From the NCBI RefSeq assembly GCF_027530345.1, contig NZ_JAPZQK010000013.1:154392-218391 (forward strand): a DNA stretch of 64,000 nucleotides. The letters are read 5' to 3'. A model generated the notes under the pieces. It ran no database searches. It had not been told where the DNA came from and worked only from the letters and a program-made list of their open reading frames with translations. Made by a program: the position numbers and the translations under genes. The DNA is from Silanimonas sp. Lineage in GTDB: Bacteria > Pseudomonadota > Gammaproteobacteria > Xanthomonadales > Xanthomonadaceae. Positions 53,987 to 62,406 of this stretch are shown in pieces (positions within the stretch are counted from its first letter, which is position 1; each line of letters starts with the position of its first letter).

Positions 53987-54355
53987 TCAGTGGTGCCCGG
54001 CGGGGCGCGTGACGTTGCGCATCCAGCCGCCGGAAAGGACGAAACGGGGAAAGGTGACGAACTGCTCGGCGAAGACGCGCTTCAGGAAATCACCGGGACC
54101 ATCGAAAGGAACCGGCGCCGAAGCCTCGCGCTTGTGGCCGAGGCCTTGGATGAGAAAGGCGAGCACCACGAACGAAAGCGACGCGACGACACCGACAAGG
54201 CTGAGCGCGAGCAGGTTGAGCGCCGCCGCGAGCGTGCCGGCGATGAAGGCCGGCACCGCGTAGAGGTGCAACCAGAGGTTGAGCTTGTCCTGGTGGCGCT
54301 CCGCATAATCACGGAACTGCCAGGCCAGCAAGCCGCCTTCGCGCTCGGTACCCAT
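53987..54355 (-). CDS. Mpo1-like (DUF962) membrane protein
   Basis: The 122-residue protein has two hydrophobic stretches (about 33-70) and three histidines placed as in the Mpo1/YGL010w family: RH21-x4-N-x3-H30 near the start and QGLGH74K after the helices, then a [19 protein letters not shown] segment. Yeast Mpo1 is an Fe(II) dioxygenase that shortens 2-hydroxy fatty acids; activity here is not shown. It is inserted between sdhA (1-nt gap) and sdhB (14-nt gap), so it is cotranscribed with them. Confidence 0.75.
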   Translation of the reverse strand: MGTEREGGLLAWQFRDYAERHQDKLNLWLHLYAVPAFIAGTLAAALNLLALSLVGVVASLSFVVLAFLIQGLGHKREASAPVPFDGPGDFLKRVFAEQFVTFPRFVLSGGWMRNVTRPAGHH

Positions 54356-54356
54356 G

Positions 54357-56150
54357 TCAGTACTTGCGCGCCTTGGGCGGGATGGTCTGCACAGCGTCGG
54401 TCTGGGTGTACAGGTGCACCGGACGGTAGTCGATGCGCGTGTCGCCCTTGTCGTCGATCCAGCACAGCGTGTGCTTCATCCAGTCGGCATCGTTGCGGTC
54501 CGGGAAATCCTCGCGGGCGTGGGCGCCGCGCGATTCCTTGCGGTTCTCCGCCGACACCATGGTGACCACCGCCTGAGAGAGCAGGTTCTGCAGCTCCAGC
54601 GTCTCGATGAGGTCGGAGTTCCAGACCAGCGAGCGGTCCGTGACCTTGACGTCCTCGAAGCTCTTGAACGCGGCGTTGATCTTGCTGACGCCCTGCTGCA
54701 GCGTTTCGCCGGTGCGGAACACCGCGGCGTCGTTCTGCATGATGCGCTGCATGTTGAGGCGGATGTCGGCCGTCGGCGTGGCGCCCTTGGCGAAGCGCAG
54801 CTTGTCGAGGTTGGCCAGCGACTTGTCGAGCGCATCGGAGGCGAGGCGCTTGTGCGGCTGGCCCGGCTTGATCGTCTCGGCACAGCGGTTGGCCACGGCG
54901 CGACCGAACACCACGAGGTCGAGCAGCGAGTTCGAGCCGAGGCGGTTGGCGCCGTGCACGGACACGCAGGCCGCTTCGCCGATCGAGTACAGGCCGGGCA
55001 CGACCGAATCCGGGTTGCCGTCCTTCAGCGTGACGACTTCGCCGTGGTAGTTGGTCTGCAGGCCGCCCATGTTGTAGTGGACCGTCGGCAGCACCGGGAT
55101 CGGCTGCTTCTCGACGTCGACGCCGGCGAAGATCTTCGCCGTCTCCGCGATGCCCGGCAGGCGCTCGTGGATGACCTTCGGATCGAGATGGGTCAGGTCG
55201 AGGTGGATGTGGTCCCCGTTGGCGCCCACGCCGCGGCCTTCGCGGATCTCGATGGTCATCGAGCGGCTGACCATGTCGCGCGGCGCGAGGTCCTTCACGC
55301 TCGGGGCATAGCGCTCCATGAAGCGCTCGCCCTGCGCGTTGCGCAGGATGCCGCCTTCGCCACGCACGCCTTCGGTGATCAGGCAGCCGGCACCGTAGAT
55401 GCCGGTCGGGTGGAACTGCACGAACTCCATGTCCTGCAGCGGCAGGCCGGCGCGCAGCGCCATGCCGCCGCCGTCGCCCGTGCAGGTGTGCGCCGACGTC
55501 GCCGAGAAGTACGCGCGGCCGTAGCCGCCGGTGGCCAGCACAACGCCATGGGCGCGGAACACGTGGATCGTGCCTTCGGCCATGTCCAGCGCGATGACGC
55601 CGCGGCAGACGCCCTCCTCGTCCATGATCAGGTCGAGGGCGAAGTACTCGATGAAGAAGCGCGCGTCATGCGCCAGCGACTGCTGGTACAGCGTGTGCAG
55701 GATGGCGTGGCCGGTGCGGTCGGCGGCGGCGCAGGTGCGCTGGGCCGGCGGGCCCTCGCCGTAGCGGGTGGTCATGCCGCCGAAGGGCCGCTGGTAGATC
55801 TTGCCTTCCTCGGTGCGCGAGAACGGCACGCCGTAGTGCTCGAGCTCGATGATGGCCGGGATGGCCTCGCGGCACATGTACTCGATCGCGTCCTGGTCGC
55901 CCAGCCAGTCCGAACCCTTCACGGTGTCGAAAAAGTGGTAGCGCCAGTCGTCCTCGCCCATGTTGGCGAGCGCAGCGGAGATGCCGCCCTGCGCCGCCAC
56001 GGTGTGCGAGCGGGTCGGGAAGACCTTGGAGATGCAGGCCGTCTGCAGGCCCTTGGCCGCGAGGCCGAAGGTGGCGCGGAGACCCGCGCCGCCCGCACCG
56101 ACGACGATCATGTCGTACTGGTGCTCGGTGATCTTGTAGGCAGTCGTCAT
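54357..56150 (-). CDS. sdhA: Succinate dehydrogenase flavoprotein subunit
   Basis: Oxidises succinate to fumarate with covalently bound FAD. The 597-residue protein has the FAD-binding opening [18 protein letters not shown], the flavin-attachment segment [14 protein letters not shown] with the histidine, the active-site [15 protein letters not shown] and R-rich [10 protein letters not shown], and the C-terminal helical domain ending in [16 protein letters not shown]. It follows sdhD after 7 nt. Confidence 0.98.
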   Translation of the reverse strand: MTTAYKITEHQYDMIVVGAGGAGLRATFGLAAKGLQTACISKVFPTRSHTVAAQGGISAALANMGEDDWRYHFFDTVKGSDWLGDQDAIEYMCREAIPAIIELEHYGVPFSRTEEGKIYQRPFGGMTTRYGEGPPAQRTCAAADRTGHAILHTLYQQSLAHDARFFIEYFALDLIMDEEGVCRGVIALDMAEGTIHVFRAHGVVLATGGYGRAYFSATSAHTCTGDGGGMALRAGLPLQDMEFVQFHPTGIYGAGCLITEGVRGEGGILRNAQGERFMERYAPSVKDLAPRDMVSRSMTIEIREGRGVGANGDHIHLDLTHLDPKVIHERLPGIAETAKIFAGVDVEKQPIPVLPTVHYNMGGLQTNYHGEVVTLKDGNPDSVVPGLYSIGEAACVSVHGANRLGSNSLLDLVVFGRAVANRCAETIKPGQPHKRLASDALDKSLANLDKLRFAKGATPTADIRLNMQRIMQNDAAVFRTGETLQQGVSKINAAFKSFEDVKVTDRSLVWNSDLIETLELQNLLSQAVVTMVSAENRKESRGAHAREDFPDRNDADWMKHTLCWIDDKGDTRIDYRPVHLYTQTDAVQTIPPKARKY

Positions 56151-56157
56151 GGGGGAC

Positions 56158-56541
56158 TCAGGCGGTGAAGGCGATGCGGCCGATGGCCACGACGGAAGCG
56201 AGGGCAGCGAGCGCGTAGGCGAACTTCACGACGAGCTGCAGCGCGACTTCCAGCCACGGGGTGTGGATGTAGTCCTCGATCACGACCTGCAGGCCGAGGC
56301 GCGCGTGCCAGGTGACAGCGAGCACGAAGGCCAGTATCAGGGTGGCGTTCATCGGCTCGGCGAGGAACGCGCGGGCGTTCGCATGGTCGAGGCCGATGAG
56401 CGACACCGCGGTGATCACGAACCACGGCACGAGGAAGAGCAGCGCCGCGGCGCTGACGCGCTGCGCCCACCAGTGGGCCACGCCTTCCTTCGCGCTGCCG
56501 AGGCCACGGGCCACGGCCCAGGGATGGCGAAGACGGCTCAT
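56158..56541 (-). CDS. sdhD: Succinate dehydrogenase membrane anchor subunit
   Basis: One of two membrane subunits that bind ubiquinone and heme b. The 127-residue product has three helices and the heme/quinone segment [19 protein letters not shown]. The opening [26 protein letters not shown] is typical. ATG at 56541 overlaps the sdhC stop by 4 nt; longer upstream reading is not coding. Confidence 0.95.
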   Translation of the reverse strand: MSRLRHPWAVARGLGSAKEGVAHWWAQRVSAAALLFLVPWFVITAVSLIGLDHANARAFLAEPMNATLILAFVLAVTWHARLGLQVVIEDYIHTPWLEVALQLVVKFAYALAALASVVAIGRIAFTA

Positions 56542-56933
56542 GCGGCACCTCCGACGCTGAAGCCCGCGTACCAGAGCAGGCCGGTGAAGACGACCGCGAG
56601 CGCGATCACGGTGTAGCCCGAGCGGTAGACCTGCGGGATCTCGAAGCCGAGGCCCATGTCCCACACGAGGTGGCGGACGCCGTTGAGCAGGTGGTAGACC
56701 AGCGTGGCGGCGAAGCCGAAGAGGGCGACCTGGCCCGGGAGCGAGCCGGCGACGGCGATGAACTGCGCGTAGGCCTCACCGCCCGAGGCGAGGGCCACCA
56801 GCCACCACGCCAGCACGAGCACGCCGAGGGCATTCACGATGCCGGTCATGCGATGCAGGATCGACATCGTGGAAGTGATCTGCTTCGCGTAGATCTGCAG
56901 ATGCGGTGACAGGGGTCGTTGCTGCGTGGCCAT
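56538..56933 (-). CDS. sdhC: Succinate dehydrogenase cytochrome b556 subunit
   Basis: Membrane subunit with heme ligand, 131 residues, three helices. Family blocks are RPLSPHLQIYAKQITSTMSILHRMTG at the N-terminus (quinone-site Ser and Arg) and YHLLNGVRHLVWDMG with the heme histidine. CGGAG precedes the ATG. It lies 45 nt after the SDHAF4-like gene. Confidence 0.96.
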   Translation of the reverse strand: MATQQRPLSPHLQIYAKQITSTMSILHRMTGIVNALGVLVLAWWLVALASGGEAYAQFIAVAGSLPGQVALFGFAATLVYHLLNGVRHLVWDMGLGFEIPQVYRSGYTVIALAVVFTGLLWYAGFSVGGAA

Positions 56934-56978
56934 GGGCTCCGCTCGTTCGGGTGTCGGATGGGGGACCGCGTCCTGCGG

Positions 56979-57182
56979 TCAGAAGTCGATGCAGCGGCCG
57001 TTCTTTTCCCAGTCGCCGAAGCGGGTGGGTTCCGGGCCGTCGCGACCGCCGACCTCGGCCGGCGTGCCGGCTCCAGTGGCAGCCGAGGGCATGGGGCTGG
57101 ATGCGTCCGCCTCGGCGTGCGTCGATTCAGGCCGACGCTCGGCTGGATCGAGGTCGCCTAGAATGTGCGTCTGCGGAAGCAT
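56979..57182 (-). CDS. SDHAF4-like succinate dehydrogenase assembly factor (DUF1674)
   Basis: The 67-residue product ends in the DUF1674/SDHAF4 signature: GGRDGPEPTRFGDWEKNGRCIDF. In mitochondria SDHAF4 (Sdh8) binds flavinylated SdhA and helps it join SdhB. The first 40 residues are low-complexity, so the start could be the ATG at 57182 or the one at 57092. Position immediately upstream of sdhC on the same strand supports the assignment. Confidence 0.85.
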   Translation of the reverse strand: MLPQTHILGDLDPAERRPESTHAEADASSPMPSAATGAGTPAEVGGRDGPEPTRFGDWEKNGRCIDF

Positions 57183-57188
57183 CCGCGG

Positions 57189-58085
57189 ATGTTAAGCACC
57201 CGTTCCCCGACGTTCAAGCACGGCACCGTGAAATCCACTGAAACCGCCCTGATCGGCGACCTCACCCTGCTGTCGATGCAGGGCCCGGACGCCGAGGCCT
57301 TCGCGCAGTCGCAAACCATGAACGACGTGCAGGCGCTGGCCGTCGGCCATTGGCACTGGAATGGTTGGCTCAATGCGAAGGGCCGCGTGCTCGCCCTGTT
57401 CGCCTTGGCGAGGCCGGCCCCGGGCGAACTGCTGCTCGTGGTGCTCGACGAATCGGCCCATGCCCTGCGCGATGGACTGCAGCGCTTCGTGTTCCGGAGC
57501 AAGGTTCGCCTCGTCGTCCGCGACGACCTCGGCGCCTTCGACGAAGCCGCAGTGGCCCCCAGCCCGCTGGAGGCGCGCGATCGCTGCATCCAGGAGGCCG
57601 ATGGCGGCCTGATCCTCGACCTCAGCACCGAACACGAGGCTCGGCGCCTGCGGATCGCCGCACGGGGCGACCACGCGATCGACGCCGACGCCACCCGCCG
57701 CTGGCGGGAAGCCGATCTCCGCCACGGCCTGCCGCGCTGGCCGGCGGGACGCGAGCATGGTTGGACCCCGCACATGCTTTCCCTCGACCGACTCAAGGCC
57801 TTCAGCACCCGCAAGGGTTGCTATCCGGGCCAGGAGATCGTCGCCAGAACGCATTTCCTCGGCCAATCCAAGCGCCAGGCCTGGTGGCTGGACGGGGTGG
57901 GCCTCGCGACGGGGCAGGCCGTGTCCGACGCGGAGGGCCGCTCGATCGGCGAGGTGGTCGAAGCCACGGCAGACGGACGCGGCGCCCTCGCCGTGGCCGC
58001 CCTGCCGTCCTCAGGCCCGGTGGGGGGCGCCCATGGCCCGGCGCTGGCTTCACCGCTGTTGACGGGCCTTGCGCGCCCCGCCTGA
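57189..58085 (+). CDS. ygfZ: YgfZ, folate-binding iron-sulfur cluster maintenance protein
   Basis: Tetrahydrofolate-dependent protein needed for some iron-sulfur enzymes such as MiaB. The 298-residue product belongs to the GcvT/IbaG-like fold and has the diagnostic KGCYPGQEIVART motif with the functional cysteine (about residue 214). ATG at 57189 begins MLSTRSPTFKHG; GTG at 57228 is an alternative. It is divergent from the SDHAF4-like gene with only 6 nt between the proposed starts; TAGAAT at 57159 may be its -10 box. Proximity to sdh fits an iron-sulfur role. Confidence 0.93.
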   Translation: MLSTRSPTFKHGTVKSTETALIGDLTLLSMQGPDAEAFAQSQTMNDVQALAVGHWHWNGWLNAKGRVLALFALARPAPGELLLVVLDESAHALRDGLQRFVFRSKVRLVVRDDLGAFDEAAVAPSPLEARDRCIQEADGGLILDLSTEHEARRLRIAARGDHAIDADATRRWREADLRHGLPRWPAGREHGWTPHMLSLDRLKAFSTRKGCYPGQEIVARTHFLGQSKRQAWWLDGVGLATGQAVSDAEGRSIGEVVEATADGRGALAVAALPSSGPVGGAHGPALASPLLTGLARPA

Positions 58086-58165
58086 GGAAAAGCTCTAAAC
58101 TGGCCGCGAGCGGTCTGCGCTGCCTTGGGGCGGCGCGGGGTACCGTATTCTGGAGGCAGTGAGCG

Positions 58166-59065
58166 ATGTCGAATGTGTTCCGCGGCGCCTGGGGCGCCGT
58201 TCTCGTGGCCGGCCTGATGGCCGGCGTGTCGACGACCGCCCAAGGGGCGAACTACACCCTGACGGTTGAACCCAACTACCCCGCGGACCAGATCCGCGAG
58301 GTGTACGGGCCGCTGGTGGGCTACCTCAACCGGACCACCGGCCATCGCTTCACGGTGCGATCGGCAGCCAACTTCAACGAGCACTGGCGCGAACTGCGCT
58401 CCGGCGCCAAGAACCAGTTTGTCTTCGAAGAAGGCCATTTCTTCGACTACCGCCGCAAGCGCAGTGGCGCCATTGGCGTGGCACGCACGCAGGAGAACTC
58501 GGCGTTCGTGATCGCCGTAGCCGACCCCGAGATCGCCGCCGAAGGCCGCGAGGGCATCGTCGGCCGCACGGTCGCCAGCCTCGGCGCGCCGAACCTGGCC
58601 TACGTGCTTGTGTTCGACGCCTTCCGCAACCCGCTGGCGCAGCCCGAAGTGCGCTCGGTCAGCAGCAAGTGGTCGGACGGCCCCGACCTCGTCTTCTCCG
58701 GGGACGTGGAGGGCACCCTGCTGCCGGCCTACATGGCAAGCGAGAACCCGGCACTCACCGAGATCTGGCGCAGCCGCGAAGTGCCCGGCCGCGTCTTCAG
58801 CGCCTCGCCGGAGCTGCCGCAGGACGTCCGCCAGAAAGTGGCCGACGCGCTGCTCAAGCTGCACGAGGATCCAGAGGCCTACGCGGTGATGACCGAACTG
58901 CGCACCGAGCGCCTCGTGGGGGTCGACCAGGTCGCCTACGACGGACTCGAGCGCTTGTTGGTGAATTCGTTCGGCTACGTGGCGCCTGCCGAACCGGCGG
59001 CACCCGCTGCTGCCCCGCCTGCCGCGGCGGAAGCGCCTGCAGAAGCCCCCGCGCCCGCCAACTGA
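58166..59065 (+). CDS. PhnD-like periplasmic substrate-binding protein
   Basis: The 299-residue product has a signal peptide (cleavage after AQG near residue 27), then a type 2 periplasmic-binding fold of the phosphate/phosphite/phosphonate (PhnD) class: LTVEPNYPADQIREVYGPLVGYLNRTTGHRF, the EEGHFFDYRRK pocket region and a PxLAYVLVFDAFRNPLAQP hinge. It ends in a 30-residue Ala/Pro-rich tail. No permease or ATPase gene is adjacent, so it may act as a sensor subunit rather than in transport. GGAGG lies 9 nt before the ATG; a TAAACT at 58096 may be its -10 box. It is convergent with the cyclase gene. Confidence 0.8.
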   Translation: MSNVFRGAWGAVLVAGLMAGVSTTAQGANYTLTVEPNYPADQIREVYGPLVGYLNRTTGHRFTVRSAANFNEHWRELRSGAKNQFVFEEGHFFDYRRKRSGAIGVARTQENSAFVIAVADPEIAAEGREGIVGRTVASLGAPNLAYVLVFDAFRNPLAQPEVRSVSSKWSDGPDLVFSGDVEGTLLPAYMASENPALTEIWRSREVPGRVFSASPELPQDVRQKVADALLKLHEDPEAYAVMTELRTERLVGVDQVAYDGLERLLVNSFGYVAPAEPAAPAAAPPAAAEAPAEAPAPAN

Positions 59066-59089
59066 GGCGGGCTTCATCACCCTGCCCCG

Positions 59090-59977
59090 TCAGGGGCAGC
59101 GGAAGTAGATCAGGGCATCGGCATTCTGCGCCGAGCCCTTGCCGAGACTGATCACGCCCGAGCGACGGAGCTTGGCCTCGTCGCGGTGCACGCGTTGCTC
59201 GTCGTCGCCCTCGATGCGGAAGAAGCTGCCGTTGGTGGAGCGGTCGGTCAGGATGTACTGGCCGCGCTGGAACTCGATCACAGCGTGGCTGCGGCTGACG
59301 CAGTCGGACTCCACGACGATGCTGCTGCCCGGATCACGGCCGAGGGTGAGCGGCGGCGAGGTCGGCGTCAGTTCGATCGTCCGCCCCTTGAATTCGAGGA
59401 TCAGGCGGTTGTCGAGGCCGGGTGTCCCGATGCCGAGCGCGCTCTGCACCATCGTCATGCCGGCGGGATTCTCCTGCCAGATGATGTCGACGATATCGAT
59501 GGCCTGCAGCTTGCCCGACACCTGGGCCGTGCCCAGCGAGCGGAAGGGCGTGTGCCTCAGGCCCGCCACGGTGGAGGCCGTTGTGACGATCTGCTCACGC
59601 CCCGCCAGCTTGGCCATCCGCGCGGCGGTGTTGACGGCATCGCCGTAGACATCGCCATCGTCCTCGACCAGGCACTCGCCATAGTGGAGGCCGATGCGGA
59701 TCGCGAGGTGGTTGGCAATGCAGGTTGGGTCCGTCGCCACATGGCGCTGCATGGCCACGGCGGCATCGACGCCGTCCATCGCCGTCGGAATGGCGCACAT
59801 GATCTCGTCGCCGATGGTCTTGATGACACGCCCGTCGTACTTGCGGCACACCACCGACAGACCCTCGAGGATCTGCGCGATGAGCTGGCGGGCGACCACG
59901 TCACCGCGCTGCTCGAACAGCTTGGTGCTGCCACTGACGTCGGCGAACAGCAATGTCAGGGGCCTGGACTGGGGCAT
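59090..59977 (-). CDS. Class III adenylate/guanylate cyclase with C-terminal FHA domain
   Basis: The 295-residue cytoplasmic protein has a cyclase homology domain (about 5-170) with both metal-binding aspartates (LLFADVSGST and KTIGDEIMC) and the transition-state Asn-Arg pair (GDAVNTAARM), so it is probably active. A C-terminal FHA domain (about 195-290; LGRDPGSSIVV, VSRSHAVIEF, DRSTNGSFF) would bind phosphothreonine proteins. AAGGAG precedes the ATG. The stop codon lies within a small hairpin (CTGCCCC/GGGGCAG). Its convergent neighbour is a PhnD-like binding protein. Confidence 0.93.
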   Translation of the reverse strand: MPQSRPLTLLFADVSGSTKLFEQRGDVVARQLIAQILEGLSVVCRKYDGRVIKTIGDEIMCAIPTAMDGVDAAVAMQRHVATDPTCIANHLAIRIGLHYGECLVEDDGDVYGDAVNTAARMAKLAGREQIVTTASTVAGLRHTPFRSLGTAQVSGKLQAIDIVDIIWQENPAGMTMVQSALGIGTPGLDNRLILEFKGRTIELTPTSPPLTLGRDPGSSIVVESDCVSRSHAVIEFQRGQYILTDRSTNGSFFRIEGDDEQRVHRDEAKLRRSGVISLGKGSAQNADALIYFRCP

Positions 59978-60008
59978 CGGGCGAACTCCTTCCGGCGGGA
60001 AGCTTACC

Positions 60009-62288
60009 TCAGGCCAACCCGGCGGCGGCGGCCACGATGTCCGCCTCGGACGGCAGCACGAGGAAAGCCGCGCCGGCCAGCGGCGTGTAGGTGTCGACGC
60101 CGCAGACGCGGGCCAGCGGCGTGGCGCCGAGGCTGCCCTCGACCAGCGCGGTGATGATGCCCTCGCCCACCCCGGCGCTGCGACGGCCTTCGTCGACGAC
60201 GAGCACGCGCTTCGCGGTGCGCGCCTGTTCGACGATCAAGGCCTCGTTGAGCGGCAGCAGCCAGCGCAGATCGACCACGCGGACCTTCCAGCCCTGTGCG
60301 GCTTCGATCTGCCGCGCGGCCTTCAGGCTCATCGGTACGCCGTTGCCGAAGGTGTAGATCACCAGATCATCGCCCTCGCCGTAGACCTTGCCCTCGCCCA
60401 CCGGGATGGCGCGGTCGGGCGCCGGATACTCGGTGAGCCACAGGCCGTCGCCGGCCTCGTGCAGGTCCTTCGTCATGTACGTGGCGATGGGCTCGAGGAA
60501 GGCGCAGACGCGACCGTCGACGCGAGCCAACGCCATCATCGTGCGGAGCATCATCGCCGCATCGTCGCCGCGGCTCGGGCAGCCGATCACGAGGCCCGGG
60601 ATGTCGCGCAGCGCGGTGATCGAGTTGTCGTTGTGGAAGTGCCCGCCGAAGCCACGCTGGTAGCCGAGGCCGGCGATGCGCACCACCATCGGGTTGCGGT
60701 ACTGGCCATTCGAGAAGAACTGCAGCGAGCAGGCTTCGCCGCGGATCTGGTCGCAGGCGTTGTGGAAGTAAGCGAGGTACTGGATCTCCGGCACCGGGAT
60801 CATGCCGAGGTTGGCGTAGCCCTGGGCGAGGCCAAGGATGATCGTCTCGTCGAGCAGCGTGTTGAACACGCGCGCCGGGCCGAACGCCTTGTGCAAGCCC
60901 TTCGTCACCGTGTACACGCCGCCCTTCTGCGCGACGTCCTCGCCGAACAGCAGGGTCTCCGGGTACTTGGCGAACAGATCGTGCAGCGCCTGGTTGATCT
61001 GGATGGCGAGGTGCTTGGCCGGCTGCTTCTCGGGCAGCTTGGCCTCGCCGCCGAAGGCCTTGAGGCGGGCATCCGCATAGTCGTTGCGCGTGGCCTCGCG
61101 GTGCACGAGCTCCGGATGGTGCGGTGCCAGCGGCGCGATGATCTCCTCGAGAGTTTCGATCTTCGGGCGGCGGTCGGCTTCCTCGGCGGCGGCGAAGCAC
61201 TTGCCGCGGAAGGACTCGTAGTACGCGAGCAACTGGTCCTTCGACATCAGGCCGGACATCAGCGCGATTTCGGCGGAGCGCAGCAGCGGGTCGCTCGCCT
61301 CCACCTGCACGAGTTCGTCGATCGAGCGCCACTCGATCTCGAAGTCGGTGCCGGCGTGGCCCATGATCCGCGTGGTCTTCAGGTGCAGGAAGGTCGGGCG
61401 GCGCGTGCGGCGGCAGTGCTCGACCGCGGCGGCGACCTGCCCGTAGCCAGCGGCGAGGTCGAGGCCATCGGCGAAGAAGTAGTCGAGGCCGTGCATGTTG
61501 CGGTAACGCTCGGCGACCCAACCCGTGGGCGTCTTCACCGAGATGCCGATGCCGTTGTCCTCGCAGACGTAGAGCACCGGCGCGGGGAGCTTCTGGTGCG
61601 CCGTCCACGCGGCGGCGTTGAAGGCCGTCTGCGCCGTGGCGTGGTTGCTGCTGGCGTCGCCGAACGAGCAGATCGCGATCGAATCCTCCGGGATCGGCAG
61701 CGCGTGGCCGATGCGGCGGGCCTGTTCGATGGCGACGGCCGTGCCGAGCGCTTTCGGCAGGTGCGAGGCGATCGTCGAGGTCTGCGGCAGCACCCACAGC
61801 GGTTTCGAACCCCAAACCTTGTGGCGGCCGCCCGAGGCCGGATCGTCCTTGCTGGCCGCGAAGCTCAGCGCCGAGTCCATGATCGGGTCCATGCCCGGCA
61901 GCTTGCGGAAGCGTTCGGCCATGAAGCCGCCCGAGCGGTAGTGCAGGAAGGCCGGATCGGTGTGGCGCGTGGCACGCGCGACCATCGCGTTGCCTTCGTG
62001 GCCACTGGAGCCGATGGTGTAGAAGACCTTGTTCTGCACGCGCAGCACGCGGGCCATCAGGTCGAGGTGGCGGCTGATCAGCTGCGACTCAAAGAGGTGC
62101 AGGAAATCGGTCGCGGTGAGCGTGGCGCCGTGCAGCACCGGAGCGTCCGCCGGCGGCGCCGCATGGACCGGGCCGTCCCAAGCCTTCACGAACTCGCTGA
62201 AGTTCTGGTCGCAGATCTCGGCGCGATTGAGGCCACGGTGGCGGGCGGGAACCGGGCGCGGGATGGCGGGGGCGTAAACGGCGGACAT
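60009..62288 (-). CDS. Fused alpha-beta E1 component of a 2-oxoacid dehydrogenase
   Basis: Thiamine-diphosphate decarboxylase part of a branched-chain-type 2-oxoacid dehydrogenase, with both E1 subunits in one 759-residue chain. The alpha half (about 1-390) has HYRSGGFMAERF, FGDASSNHATAQTAFNAAAW and VCEDNGIGISVKTP of the TPP site. The beta half (about 405-759) has ETLLFGEDVAQKGGVYTVTKGL and IQYLAYFHNACDQI. The substrate could be 2-oxoisovalerate or a related acid. No E2 or E3 gene lies nearby. It starts 31 nt upstream of the cyclase gene's ATG and shares its strand. Confidence 0.9.
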   Translation of the reverse strand: MSAVYAPAIPRPVPARHRGLNRAEICDQNFSEFVKAWDGPVHAAPPADAPVLHGATLTATDFLHLFESQLISRHLDLMARVLRVQNKVFYTIGSSGHEGNAMVARATRHTDPAFLHYRSGGFMAERFRKLPGMDPIMDSALSFAASKDDPASGGRHKVWGSKPLWVLPQTSTIASHLPKALGTAVAIEQARRIGHALPIPEDSIAICSFGDASSNHATAQTAFNAAAWTAHQKLPAPVLYVCEDNGIGISVKTPTGWVAERYRNMHGLDYFFADGLDLAAGYGQVAAAVEHCRRTRRPTFLHLKTTRIMGHAGTDFEIEWRSIDELVQVEASDPLLRSAEIALMSGLMSKDQLLAYYESFRGKCFAAAEEADRRPKIETLEEIIAPLAPHHPELVHREATRNDYADARLKAFGGEAKLPEKQPAKHLAIQINQALHDLFAKYPETLLFGEDVAQKGGVYTVTKGLHKAFGPARVFNTLLDETIILGLAQGYANLGMIPVPEIQYLAYFHNACDQIRGEACSLQFFSNGQYRNPMVVRIAGLGYQRGFGGHFHNDNSITALRDIPGLVIGCPSRGDDAAMMLRTMMALARVDGRVCAFLEPIATYMTKDLHEAGDGLWLTEYPAPDRAIPVGEGKVYGEGDDLVIYTFGNGVPMSLKAARQIEAAQGWKVRVVDLRWLLPLNEALIVEQARTAKRVLVVDEGRRSAGVGEGIITALVEGSLGATPLARVCGVDTYTPLAGAAFLVLPSEADIVAAAAGLA

Positions 62289-62315
62289 GGCGGGGGCGGA
62301 ATCGGGAAAACGGCC

Positions 62316-62321
62316 ATTGTA
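62316..62321 (-). promoter_or_regulatory. -10 box of the fused E1 gene
   Basis: TACAAT (5 of 6) lies 27 nt upstream of the E1 ATG on the minus strand. No -35 hexamer is recognisable at the proper distance. The divergent MFS gene starts 119 nt away. Confidence 0.4.
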
Positions 62322-62406
62322 GGCGCTGCGTGATCATGCGGCGCGGCGACCGTTCCCGCGCGGCGGGGCTTCGGCTAGGGTGCCGCGAGCCTTGGAGACG
62401 CCCCGG

